64,000 bases of DNA from Cricetomys ansorgei (taxonomy: Eukaryota > Chordata > Mammalia > Rodentia > Nesomyidae). Positions 47,826 through 64,000 of the stretch are shown here, piece by piece. The notes beneath the pieces were generated by a model, which was not told the origin of the DNA, searched no databases, and was given only the letters and a program-made list of their open reading frames with translations. Within the stretch, counting starts at the first letter, position 1. Each line of letters opens with the position of its first letter. Location of the stretch: positions 1-64,000 of the forward strand of contig JAMJFZ010003209.1 of assembly GCA_026225945.1 (NCBI GenBank), read 5' to 3'. The position numbers were made by a program, and so were the translations under genes.

Positions 47826-48599
47826 AATCACATGTTCTCATGACTGGCCCTCGTGACTAACCTATCCCCCAGGCTTGAGAGGAGCGTCACGGGAGTGCTC
47901 AGAACAGAGACAAGCACAGGCAGGCAGGAAGTGTGTGGTCCCACGCCGGCCCAGTGGCCCCCATTGAGCATCTACAAAACCCCTGCAACCGTGCATGTGT
48001 CCTGTGGGTGGGAAGGGGGATAGCAGACACCCTGAGCGATGGGTCTCAGCAGGACTTGCGGGGAGGGGTACGCAGTCTCCCCGTCGGCTCCACCGCTCAC
48101 GCTTCGCTGCCACTCAGATCTCATTGTGTTTCTGGGGTTTCTTGTTTTTCAGCCTGTAGACATGTCTTAGCAAAAATAAATAAGGCTCTACAAATCTATT
48201 AGCTTTGAGGGAGGCCAGAGACTTCTAGGAGCCGGATGAAGTTTAGAACAAGATAAGAAAGGCTGGGGGTGCGGTGGAGAGAGGCCCACATTCCTCCTCA
48301 CCTCCCTAGGCTGCCCATGCGGGAACTTCTCTGTTCTGGTCTCCACGCTGGCCGCCTTGCACAGGTGAGGTGTGGCGCTCCGCCTGTGGCCAGGCACTGC
48401 TGCGTGCTGGGCGCGTGCTCACCCACACTCTTTACACAATCCCAATGCACCCCTTCCCCAGGTGCCTCTGCGGGCCCCAGGACCACTGTGGAGGGCTGAA
48501 GGGGATGCGCTGTAGCCCCTCCTCTGGCTGAGTGTGAAGCCTTTGGGATCCCGGGCCAGGAGCCAGAGCCCATACCGCCGGGTCTCATGACTCAGCGGA

Positions 48600-51500
48600 T
48601 AAACTCCTGCACGCTGCAGCGCCCCAGGGTTTGGGTTAAAGCTCCCAGTGCTCTGTCACTCATATGCGTAATGAAAAGGGCCTAATTAGGATCGGGAGAC
48701 TCAAGGCTTGGGTGAATTTTAGGGGGTCTGAGGCCCGTGTCATCTCAGGGGTCCAATCTGACAGCCCTCCCTCTGGTTCCCTGAAGGCCTCCTAGAAGAG
48801 CTATTCGGCTGAACTCGGTTGAGAATCCAAATTCGGCAAAATTCTGCTGTGTCCAGGAGGGTCTCTGGTTGTTCTGTGGCTGGGGTCTCTGGGGTTAAAA
48901 TGAGATCTTTACTGTGTGACCCTTATACAGGCTAGGTAGTCCCGAGGACTGGATCTTTTGCGAAGAGATTTGAGCCTTGGAAAGAGAAACCTTTTATCTA
49001 TGTGAGGCCTGTTTCTGTGTCTAAATGATGCACGTACGGAGGAACTAATCCCAAGGTGATATTTAGGGGGATGACAGGTTTCTTGCGAGGGTCTGTCCAT
49101 AAAGGCAGGGGCTAGCCTAAAGCCCTGGGTAAGACAGTCCTCAGGAGCTGCCTAGCAACCTGGGGGGGAGGGGTCCTGCCATTAGAAGGAAAATAGGAGC
49201 TGAGACTCTGGAGGCAGGAATAGAGAAGAAAGCCTCCTTGAGATCTGACAACGCGCCCAGGGGGTGTTGGCAGGTACAAGGGTTGGGACATCAGGGAGCA
49301 GACACAGCCTCCTCCATGGTCCATTCTGTCGGATCCGTCCGACTTCCTCGCTGTTAGAGTTGGGGTGTTTCATGGCGTGTCACAGGGCTACAGAAGCCCA
49401 CTGACAAAGAGTTCACCACGGGGCCATCAGCCTTTCTGGGCTTCAAATTTTAAAGGATATTGGGGACTTTCAGGAAACCTTAAGAGAAGTCGCATCTCTT
49501 AGTAAGCATCCAGGACTGGCACCACAGATGTCAGAGGGCACGTCTGCGGAGGCGGAGTCGACAGGGAGGGGCCCTTGTGCTCCAGGCCATCACTGCAGGA
49601 CGGGGGACTAAAAAGATGTCATGAGACTCTCTGGAGTCTCAAAAAACCTTAGCTGGGCTTGACATTTAGATATGACGTCCTGCCTAGGACAGGATGGGGA
49701 AGACAGGTTGGACCATAGAGGACTGAGTGAAAAGATGTTGGTCTGTCCTGCCAGTTAAGGTGAGTGTGAATCAGGCTGGCTGGGGCTCGCCATTAGTATC
49801 AGTGAGGAGGGCTAGGGGCCGAAAGATCAAAGCAGGAACCGCTAGGGAGGAAAAGTCACTCCATGTCAATAAGGACTGTAGTTTGTCTTCACCCCACCTA
49901 GGGTCAGTCAAGGTTCATAAGCAGAGGGCGAATCCAGGAGGCTTCCATCGGTCCTCACAGAGAGGGGGACCTCCTCCTTCATCGGGGTGATCACACTCCA
50001 GGAACAAAGGCAGGGGTGTCTGCCCATGTTCAGCGCTGACTTGGGCCTGATGAGTTCAGGTGGAGGCTGGCTGTTGCACAGCGCTATCCTCCGAGGCAAA
50101 CTGCCACCATCTTTAGGAGTCCAACCGAGCCCGCTTACTGAAGGTCACCGCAGCTGGGCTTGTTGCCTGTTGACCGTCCCTCTTGGAAGGAGAGGATGGG
50201 GAGCATCATGGAACCCTCACCTCGGTATCCAGCTACCCCTTCCAACCAGTTGTATGTAATTCTGACCAGAATTGCACATGACCTGGGGCGTCTCTAGGAA
50301 GAATCAGAGTATACACTGGGGCTCCATCTACACAGCCTGGGGAAGCCGTCATCCCTGCTGGCTATTAGCTGGAAAAGATTCATCCTGGGGCTGGGTTAGT
50401 TCTCTGAGACTGGACCAGGTGGCCACTAGATGGAGTGATCAGATTTCCTGAGATGGGCAGGGACAAGGCACTAGCTGTTGCTACAGGCTGAGCTTGCCAG
50501 TATCTCTTTTCTCCCCTCGTTAGGGCTTTCTGAATCTCCAGATCTCTTCCTTGTTATTAAAGACTTTGAAAGCTGTGTCTAACAAAGGGGGAAGGAATCT
50601 GCAGTTCTGGGCTGGATCTGAAGCATTTCTTCCACTGAGCAAATGTGTAGGTGATCATGGGGCCCTTGGTGGGGGGTGGGGGGGCGTGTCCCAGCCTGGA
50701 TGCCAGGAGAATTTCACCTGCTGGGGGAGGGTGTCACCAGGAATCCTGGCATCAGGTGGCCAAGGCCGGTAGGTCTCCTGGGCAGGTGGTGGTATGCATG
50801 GTGAGGTCTGTGTGGCCTCCAGCTGTCTCCAGCCTATCCCAGCCCACAAGGGTGCTATGGCTCAAATCAGGTAACCCAGACCCAGAAGCAGGTAAAGTTG
50901 GGGAGCGAGGAGAATCATTAGGAGACTGGGTCCCTAGCTAAGGGCAAAGATCTTGTAGATGTCTCCTTGCTGCGGTGAGGGGGGGGCTCCTATCTGGGGG
51001 CCTGAGGGCAGGGCTGGCCCAACAGAGGCAAGTCCTGGCAGGTGCACCTGTCCTCAGATGCCGGGCATCTTCTCCTCGGAGTCCTTTCTCTGGGCTTATA
51101 ATCTCTGTGCTGGTGATTTGTCTCCTCCCAGGAGACCACCTTGGTTCAGCTTTCCTTACCAATTTATACCTTTGGAAAACTAGCGCCACAGCAAAAACAA
51201 CAAAAATAGACTTTTAGGGATTTGACGTCCCAACCAAGCTTTATTAATGAAATTCTGGAAAAAGTCAGGCTGCTCCTTAGGACACACAAGATCTGCGCAT
51301 GGCCCAGACAGGATCCTGAGCTTCCTTGCGTCTCGGAGCTGGTGCGCCCGCAAGGCTCACACACCTGCAGAGGCTGTCCTCATTTCACGAGTGCCTGGGA
51401 GAACTCGGCAAGCAGCAGAGGAGATCCGAGACAACAGGCGGTGCGAGCCGTAAGGGACCCCGCTTCGTGAAATGAGACTTCGGTGTCTCCCGCCCACGTT

Positions 51501-51640
51501 TAAGCCACTTCCACACACAGCCTCCAAATCTGGAGAAAACCTGTTAGTTGTCCCTTGAGAAAACAAGACTGGAGTTCAGATTCACTTACTAGATTCGGAT
51601 GTCCGTTCTATGATAAGCACAGACCTTTCTCTTTAGAAAC
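48600..51640 (-). mobile_element. Decayed gammaretrovirus-like endogenous retrovirus, partial
   Basis: On the minus strand, short stretches at about 49330-49050 and 48860-48815 read like the reverse-transcriptase part of a gammaretroviral pol gene. They are broken by stops and frameshifts. Upstream (minus sense, about 51260-50100) the sequence begins with an LTR-like AATAAAGC polyadenylation signal (plus 51237-51244, as GCTTTATT) and then non-repetitive DNA in the place expected for leader, gag and protease. No intact frame longer than about 85 codons remains, no envelope or 3' LTR was recognised, and the relic seems truncated within pol. It is an old, non-functional copy. Boundaries are approximate and the class is judged by eye. 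Confidence 0.55.
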
Positions 51641-51796
51641 ACCCGTGGATGTGGCTTCTGTACCCAGTCACTTTGCCCTTCTGTAACCGAACTGGAAGTC
51701 TACGTGAGCATCTTAGTGGCCACAAGTTTGCTGTTGGGCTCAACCAAGACGAGCGTGAAAGCCAGAGGAGGACGGTATGTGAGGTTTTAAAGGGGC

Positions 51797-51975
51797 TTCT
51801 TATATTTTGTGTGAATGAGTGTTTTGCCCACACGTATGTATGCTCACCATGTATGCACCGCTGGTGCCTGTAGAGGTCAGAAGAGGACACTGAGTCCCAT
51901 ATAGATGGTTATGAGCCGCCATGTGGGTGCTGGGATCCAAATCCAGGTCCTCTGCTCTTAACCATTGGGCCAATT
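51797..51975 (-). mobile_element. B3-type SINE, reverse orientation
   Basis: GGTGCCTGTAGAGGTCAGAA, GCCGCCATGTGGGTGCTGGG and GGTCCTCTGCTCTTAACCAT are the reverse complement of B3. Confidence 0.85.
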
Positions 51976-52012
51976 TTTTCAGGCCAATATGTGACTTTAA
52001 AAATATTTAAAG

Positions 52013-52156
52013 CAAGGCACGGTGGTGCAGGCCTTTAATCCAGCATTTGGGAGGCAGAGGCAGGTGAGTTGGAGGTCAGCCCGGTCCACAGAGTGAGTTC
52101 CAGGACAGCCAGAGCTACATAGTGAAACCCTGTCTCAAAAAACAAACAAAAAAAGT
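52013..52156 (+). mobile_element. B1 SINE
   Basis: Near-complete B1: CACGGTGGTGCAGGCCTTTA, GGGAGGCAGAGGCAGGTGAG, GAGTTCCAGGACAGCCAGAG, CTGTCTCAAAAAACAAAC tail. 7SL-derived. Confidence 0.95.
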
Positions 52157-52221
52157 TATTTCATTTCATTTCATTTATTATTTATTTATTATTTATCTAT
52201 CTATCCATTTATTTATTTTTA

Positions 52222-52368
52222 TTGTTTTTTGAGACAGGGTTTCTCTGTTGTAATTTTGGCTGTCCTGGAACTCACTCTGTAAACCAGGCTGGCCTCGAAC
52301 TCACAGAGATCCTCCTGCCTCTGCCTCCCAAGTGCTGGGATTAAAGGTGTGTGCCAGCACCACCTGGC
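52222..52368 (-). mobile_element. B1 SINE, reverse orientation
   Basis: TTTTTTGAGACAGGGTTTCT through AAGTGCTGGGATTAAAGGTG. Inverted relative to the copy 65 bp to its left, with a TTTATTTA-rich spacer between them. Confidence 0.95.
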
Positions 52369-52379
52369 TTTATTTTATT

Positions 52380-52500
52380 TTTAAGTGTGTGTGTGCGTGC
52401 ACGTGCAGGTGCTCATGGAGGCCAGAAGAGGCCAGGAGTCCTCTGCAAGAGCTGAATCTGCTCTTAATGGCTGAACTACTGCTCCAGCCCCCAACACATG
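52380..52500 (-). mobile_element. B3-type SINE fragment, reverse orientation
   Basis: GTGCTCATGGAGGCCAGAAG and CTGCTCTTAATGGCTGAACT-type blocks; shortened. Confidence 0.7.
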
Positions 52501-53174
52501 ACTTTCCAATGGGCAGGGGATGTTGCTAAGGTTGCCCCCACAGCACACAGCTGGCCTCGGGAATACTTAAAGACAGCATTGGAAGATCACAGTAAGCACC
52601 TGGAGAGAAGACAGCAAGGTGAGACGATTCTTTAGGTTTGAGGTTTGAGAAGCCCCATTTCATTTTTCTTTTCTTTGAAATAATTTCTCGCAAGTATACG
52701 GTATATGCCAAACGCAGGCCCTGAATACCAGCCTGTCCTTCTCTTTCTCCCCCCACCCCCCCGTGACCCTTCCCATCGGTCCCTTTGTCCCCCAGACAGA
52801 CGGCTTCACAGTTACTTTCTGTGATAAAGACACACATGATTTGATGAGTCTCTGTAAACGAAAGAAAACACGGTATTTTTCTGAGGCTGGTTTCATTCAT
52901 TAAATATGGTTTTCCTGAAAACCACATAATTATTTCTGATGGCTGGAAAAGACCTTTGTTGTGAATGTTTATCACATTTTGTTCATTCCTTCGTTGTTGG
53001 AAGCCCAGGTTGGTTCAGTATCTCAGCCGCTGTGGAGAGTGATTAGCATCATTTCTGATTAAAATCCAAGGATCAAAGACAAAACAGATTTATTATGCAA
53101 TTTTATATTTGGCTGCAAAGTTTTTAAACCATCTGTGGGTCCTTAAAATTATCTTGGAAGATGTTCTCATGTTA

Positions 53175-53515
53175 TTTCTGCTGCTGTGGTAAACACCACA
53201 ATGGGAGCGACCCGGGAAGGAAAGGGTTTATTTTAATTTGCAGGTCACATCCATCATTGAGGAAAGTTAGAGGAGGAACTCACTCAGGAGCCTGAAGCAG
53301 AAAGCTGGGGGGATCATAGGCTCATGCTTGTGGCTTTATTACACATGCAGGGATTCCCTGTCTGTGGGCAATGCTGCCCCTAGTTGGCTGGCCCGCCACC
53401 TCCACCTCCACCAAGCCTGGAACTTGCCCAGTAGGCTAGGCTGGTGGCTTTTGAGCTCCAGGGGTCTGCCTGTCTCCACCGGAGGCCACGATGTGTGTCT
53501 CCAGCCTTGATTTAA
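53175..53515. mobile_element. Rodent interspersed repeat, possibly L1-related 3' end
   Basis: CTGCTGTGGTAAACACCACA, GGAAAGGGTTTATTTTAATT and CATCCATCATTGAGGAAAGT are the recurring start of a common rodent repeat that I recognise but cannot name firmly. Confidence 0.45.
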
Positions 53516-53524
53516 GAAAAAAGA

Positions 53525-53609
53525 AATGTGGGTTCTGTCTGGGGATCAAACTCGGGCCCCCAGGCTTATGAGGCAAGGCTTTAACCCACTGAGCTATCCC
53601 TACAGCCCT
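53525..53609 (-). mobile_element. ID-like SINE, reverse orientation
   Basis: GGGGATCAAACTCGGGCCCC and CCCACTGAGCTATCCCTACA are reverse-strand ID blocks. Confidence 0.7.
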
Positions 53610-53626
53610 CTGCTATTGGTGTTGTT

Positions 53627-53745
53627 TTTGTTGTTGTTTGAGCCAGGGTCTCACTCTGTAGCCCAGGGTAGCTTCAAACTTGAGGCAATCCTCCTGCCTC
53701 AGTCTTCCAAGTGCTGGGATTACAGATGAGCCGCCGTGTCTGGTT
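53627..53745 (-). mobile_element. B1 SINE, reverse orientation
   Basis: GCCAGGGTCTCACTCTGTAG to AAGTGCTGGGATTACAGATG. Confidence 0.88.
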
Positions 53746-53781
53746 GAAAGAGTTGATTTTTGAGAAAGACACCATGATTCG

Positions 53782-53784
<3 letters not shown>

Positions 53785-53836
<52 letters not shown>
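53785..53836. repeat. (GT)n microsatellite
   Basis: About 23 GT units, then GCCCGCGCGCGTGTG. Confidence 0.97.
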
Positions 53837-53838
<2 letters not shown>

Positions 53839-53999
53839 CCCGCGCGCGTGTGTCCCTTGTGGGGCAGTTAAAAAGCAAAATTTACAAGAAAAGGAAAGGA
53901 AAAGATTCCATAACCATGCTGAAAAGAATTTAATGCCCCCATTTCAGTGCTCAGGAACTGAGGACACCCTGTGTTATTACCGTGCACCATGATGGCTCT

Positions 54000-54330
54000 T
54001 CTTAGTCCTCAACTTGACTGCATCTGGAATAAACCAAAACCCAAGCAGCTGGACACCTGTGTGGGATATTTTTCTTAATTAGATCATTTGAGGTGGGAAG
54101 ATCCATCTGTAATCTGGGCCACACCTTCTGCTGGCAGCCTATGTGAAGAACATGGAAGAAGGAAGCTTGCTCTCTCTTTGCCGGCTTCCTCTACTTCTCC
54201 ATGGCAAGTCTGTTTCTTCATTGGTATTAGAGCCTGCTTCTTCTGGATTCTGGTGTATACTGAAGACCAGCTGAGACATCCAGTCTCATGCACAGAAAAA
54301 CTACTGGATTCTTGGATTTACTGTTGGGGA
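54000..54330. mobile_element. Rodent interspersed repeat, unclassified
   Basis: CTCAACTTGACTGCATCTGG, TTAATTAGATCATTTGAGGT, GGGCCACACCTTCTGCTGGC and AACATGGAAGAAGGAAGCTT occur in a common rodent repeat. Family not certain. Confidence 0.5.
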
Positions 54331-54344
54331 CACACAAGCCAGGT

Positions 54345-54472
54345 GGCACATAACTGCTGTCCCAGCCCTTAGAAAGCTGAGGTAGAAGGATCACTGTGAG
54401 TGTCAGACCAGCCTGGGCTACACAGTAAGTTCTGGGCCAGCCTAGGATATAGAGTGAGACTTCTTGAAAATC
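54345..54472 (+). mobile_element. B1 SINE, diverged
   Basis: CCAGGTGGCACATAACTGCT, AGACCAGCCTGGGCTACACA and GTGAGACTTCTTGAAAA follow B1 order. Confidence 0.8.
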
Positions 54473-54741
54473 ATAATAAGAGAAACAAGGCAGAGTCAGT
54501 GTGTAAGTCTAAGGGAGTGAGTGTGCCTGTGCCCGTGTGCTTACAGGCTGTGGTAAGGTACTTTAACCGTGGCTGTCTCCCAAACAGAGAGGTGAGAATC
54601 CTGCAGGTGCTGGGTCCATAAAGATGAATGTCTCTGCAGTTCTAACCTGCTGCCGGAGCCCCAGAAGAGTCCCGGAGAGCTTCCAGTCACCAATCTGTGC
54701 TGGAGCCCCACCAAAGAAGTGCATTCTAACATCAGCGAAGG

Positions 54742-54755
54742 GTTGCCTTGGCGAC
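54742..54755 (+). promoter_or_regulatory. RFX/X-box-like motif
   Basis: GTTGCCTTGGCGAC is an imperfect palindrome of the GTTGCC-N2-GGCAAC type bound by RFX factors. It lies 1.5 kb upstream of the Ccdc27 start in repeat-poor DNA. One half deviates by one base. Confidence 0.4.
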
Positions 54756-55164
54756 AGGATGCAAGGACAGGGCGTGCAAGCAGGCAAAAAGCAACAGCTT
54801 CTTCCTTCCCTTTCACTTGGGCAGCCACCGGAAGGCGTGGCCCAGGTTTAGGGTGGCTCTTCCCACCTCGAATGGGAAGAAATCAAGAAAATCCCTCACG
54901 CGTGTGCTTGGGTTTTAGTTGAGTCTGATTGTAGTTGGGCCCAGGTGGTCCAGATTGACCATCACATTCAGAAAGCTAAATTGTGCGTGCTTTGTCTCGT
55001 GCATGGATCCTGGATTTTATGTATATGCCCATAAAGTTATATGTACGCATGAAGAGAACCTGGGAGTGAGGCTAGCTGGGTGAAGGGGAAGGGCTAGCCG
55101 GGAGGCGGGGGCGGGGGAGAGAAGAGAGGGCATGAGGCTGAAAACTGTTAGAAATAACATTTTG

Positions 55165-55385
55165 GAGCTGGAGAAATGTCTCCGTGGTTAAGGGCGCTGA
55201 CTGCTCTTGCCGAGGACCCAGGTTCAATTCCCAGCACCAACGTGGCAGCTCACAACCACCTGTAACTCTAGTTCCAGGGGATCTGACACCCTCTCATGGC
55301 CTCCATGGGTATCAGGCATGTACATGATGCACAAACATATATGCAGATAAAACACATACACGTTTTTAAGACTTAAAAAAAAATC
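55165..55385 (+). mobile_element. B3 SINE
   Basis: GAGCTGGAGAAATGTCTCCG, GGTTCAATTCCCAGCACCAA, GGGGATCTGACACCCTCTCA and a TAAAACACATACACG tail. Uninterrupted copy. Confidence 0.9.
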
Positions 55386-55587
55386 TGACAGTTCATTTTT
55401 AAAGGTGCCTTAATTCAGCTTTGGTCCAACCACAAGCGATCCTTCTAATGCCTGCTAGTCTATCTGGTTCCCCAAACTGCTAAGCTATGTCTGCCAAACT
55501 AGTTTAGAGTAGAAAATTGCTCACAGCCAAGCTTTCTCGCAAGTCTGGCAAGTCTTAGAATAAACAAGGTGGAAGCGTAGAGAGGCA

Positions 55588-55750
55588 CGCGTGCACAGGT
55601 TTGGTTGAGGAGAAGACAAACGTGGGGGGCAGAGGGAAAGATGAGGTCGACACGTACGGCTGAGCCCCGCTGACTGTGCGCGGACGGGCAAGGGCCATGC
55701 CGTTCTAGGCGGACGTTCGTCTTTGCAAGATGGTAAAATAAGTAGCGTTC
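55588..55750. promoter_or_regulatory. CpG-dense patch upstream of Ccdc27
   Basis: About 14 CpG in about 160 bp (CACGCGTGCAC, GTCGACACGTACGG, GTGCGCGGACGGG, GGCGGACGTTCGTC) in otherwise CpG-poor intergenic DNA, about 0.55 kb before the Ccdc27 ATG. Could be a small promoter or the remains of one. No TATA box seen. Confidence 0.4.
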
Positions 55751-56285
55751 ATTTCACTGCTCCAAGTCTCCGGTGCTCTCATTATGCCGTGAGGATCGTT
55801 GTTTCTCACGATGTGGTTGAAGTGCGTGAGAATGAAATGTTCTGTCAATATCTACAGTGAAACACATGCTCATAAGATACAAGAAAATTACTACTACTGC
55901 ACCCCCACCCACCCACCCAAAATGAGAGAGGAGGATTCTGAGCCTACGGGGGGGTGGGGTGGGGGAGATCACTTCTCTTACTCCTGTGTGACGTCCTGAG
56001 ATTTGGTGGGAATAGCATTTGCGTTCCCTTCCCCACTCCTTTATCTAATTGCAGAAAATTGAGGGTACTATGACCCTGCCCTGTTTCTATGGAGACATCT
56101 GTGATGCCATACACTGCCCCCAGGAGTCTATAGCATAGGAGAATTGGGAAGCTTGTCTTTTCTGGCTTGGATCCTTCTGAAGGTTCGAGCTAAGGTTGAC
56201 TTTGCCTCCATAACTGGAGCTGTGCACAGGAGCAATAGGCCGGTGCGGTCATTTGGGGTGAGCTGTCTTTGGCCCCACCTTCTCA

Positions 56286-64000
<7,715 letters not shown>

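Larger units (their letters stand above)
45159..47840 (+). other. Trp73: Trp73 3' UTR
   Basis: No intron signal separates this stretch from exon 14, and it runs to a canonical AATAAA at 47820. The last 350 bases (T-rich, few repeats, for example GTAACGTAATGCTCC and GATGATGTCATCTT-like motifs) look unique. A proximal ATTAAA lies at 45835. A MIR-like fragment is at about 46785-46815. The long 3' UTR matches the size known for human TP73 mRNA. The cleavage site is inferred. Confidence 0.75.
47841..56285. other. Intergenic region between Trp73 and Ccdc27
   Basis: 8.4 kb. About 47.85-48.6 kb is unique-looking with a second AATAAA near 48175. An ID-like scrap lies at about 48585-48670. 48.6-51.6 kb is a decayed retroviral relic on the minus strand. 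51.8-55.4 kb is packed with SINEs and other rodent repeats. 54.5-54.95 kb and 55.4-56.28 kb are mostly repeat-free. No protein-coding gene is visible. A human-like p73 antisense RNA could originate here but cannot be recognised by sequence. Confidence 0.8.

Noticed and set aside
47841..56285. Rodent counterpart of the human TP73 antisense RNA
   Set aside because: Position would fit, but I cannot recognise exons or a promoter for a poorly conserved non-coding RNA. Only the CpG patch and the retroviral relic are noted.

Overview
This is mammalian nuclear DNA from a muroid rodent (mouse, rat, hamster or vole group). B1, B3, B4/ID-type SINEs and rodent URR1-like hAT miniature elements are scattered through long introns, all genes are split by GT-AG introns, and the p73 peptide differs from human p73 at many rodent-type positions. 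I cannot name the species. There is no bacterial, phage or CRISPR content.

Positions 1154-47840 hold almost all of the p73 gene (Trp73/TP73) on the plus strand. Coding exon 2 carries the TA start codon at 1176. Exon 3 follows, and then a 22.6 kb intron that contains the second promoter and its alternative first exon (exon 3', ATG at 9184), which gives the dominant-negative DeltaN form. Exon 4 lies at 24.4 kb, a 13 kb intron follows, and exons 5-14 cluster at 37.7-45.2 kb. Every junction was placed by reading frame and splice consensus. The joined TA-alpha product is 640 residues and DeltaN-alpha is 591, both with intact reading frames. The 3' UTR probably ends near 47.84 kb. Exon 1 and the TA promoter lie left of the window. 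The DeltaN promoter contains a 20-bp p53/p73 response element at 8872-8891 matching the one known from human, so the negative feedback loop (TAp73/p53 induce DeltaNp73, which blocks them) is readable from the DNA.

Positions 47.85-56.28 kb are intergenic and repeat-rich. They hold a decayed gammaretrovirus-like relic on the minus strand (about 48.6-51.6 kb), then B1/B3 SINEs and other rodent repeats, an RFX/X-box-like site (54742) and a small CpG-dense patch (about 55.59-55.75 kb).

Positions 56286-63205 hold eight coding exons of Ccdc27 (coiled-coil domain containing 27), plus strand, head-to-tail behind p73. They encode about 470 residues with an acidic Glu-rich stretch and coiled coils. The gene appears to continue beyond the right edge.

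I found no wholly new biological system. The observations most worth checking are a triplicated decoy splice-acceptor block directly in front of p73 exon 12, an out-of-frame uORF overlapping the DeltaN start codon, a minisatellite carrying eight splice-acceptor-like motifs in intron 3, candidate enhancers in intron 4, and a Cys replacing the expected Arg beside the C-terminal sumoylation motif of p73.
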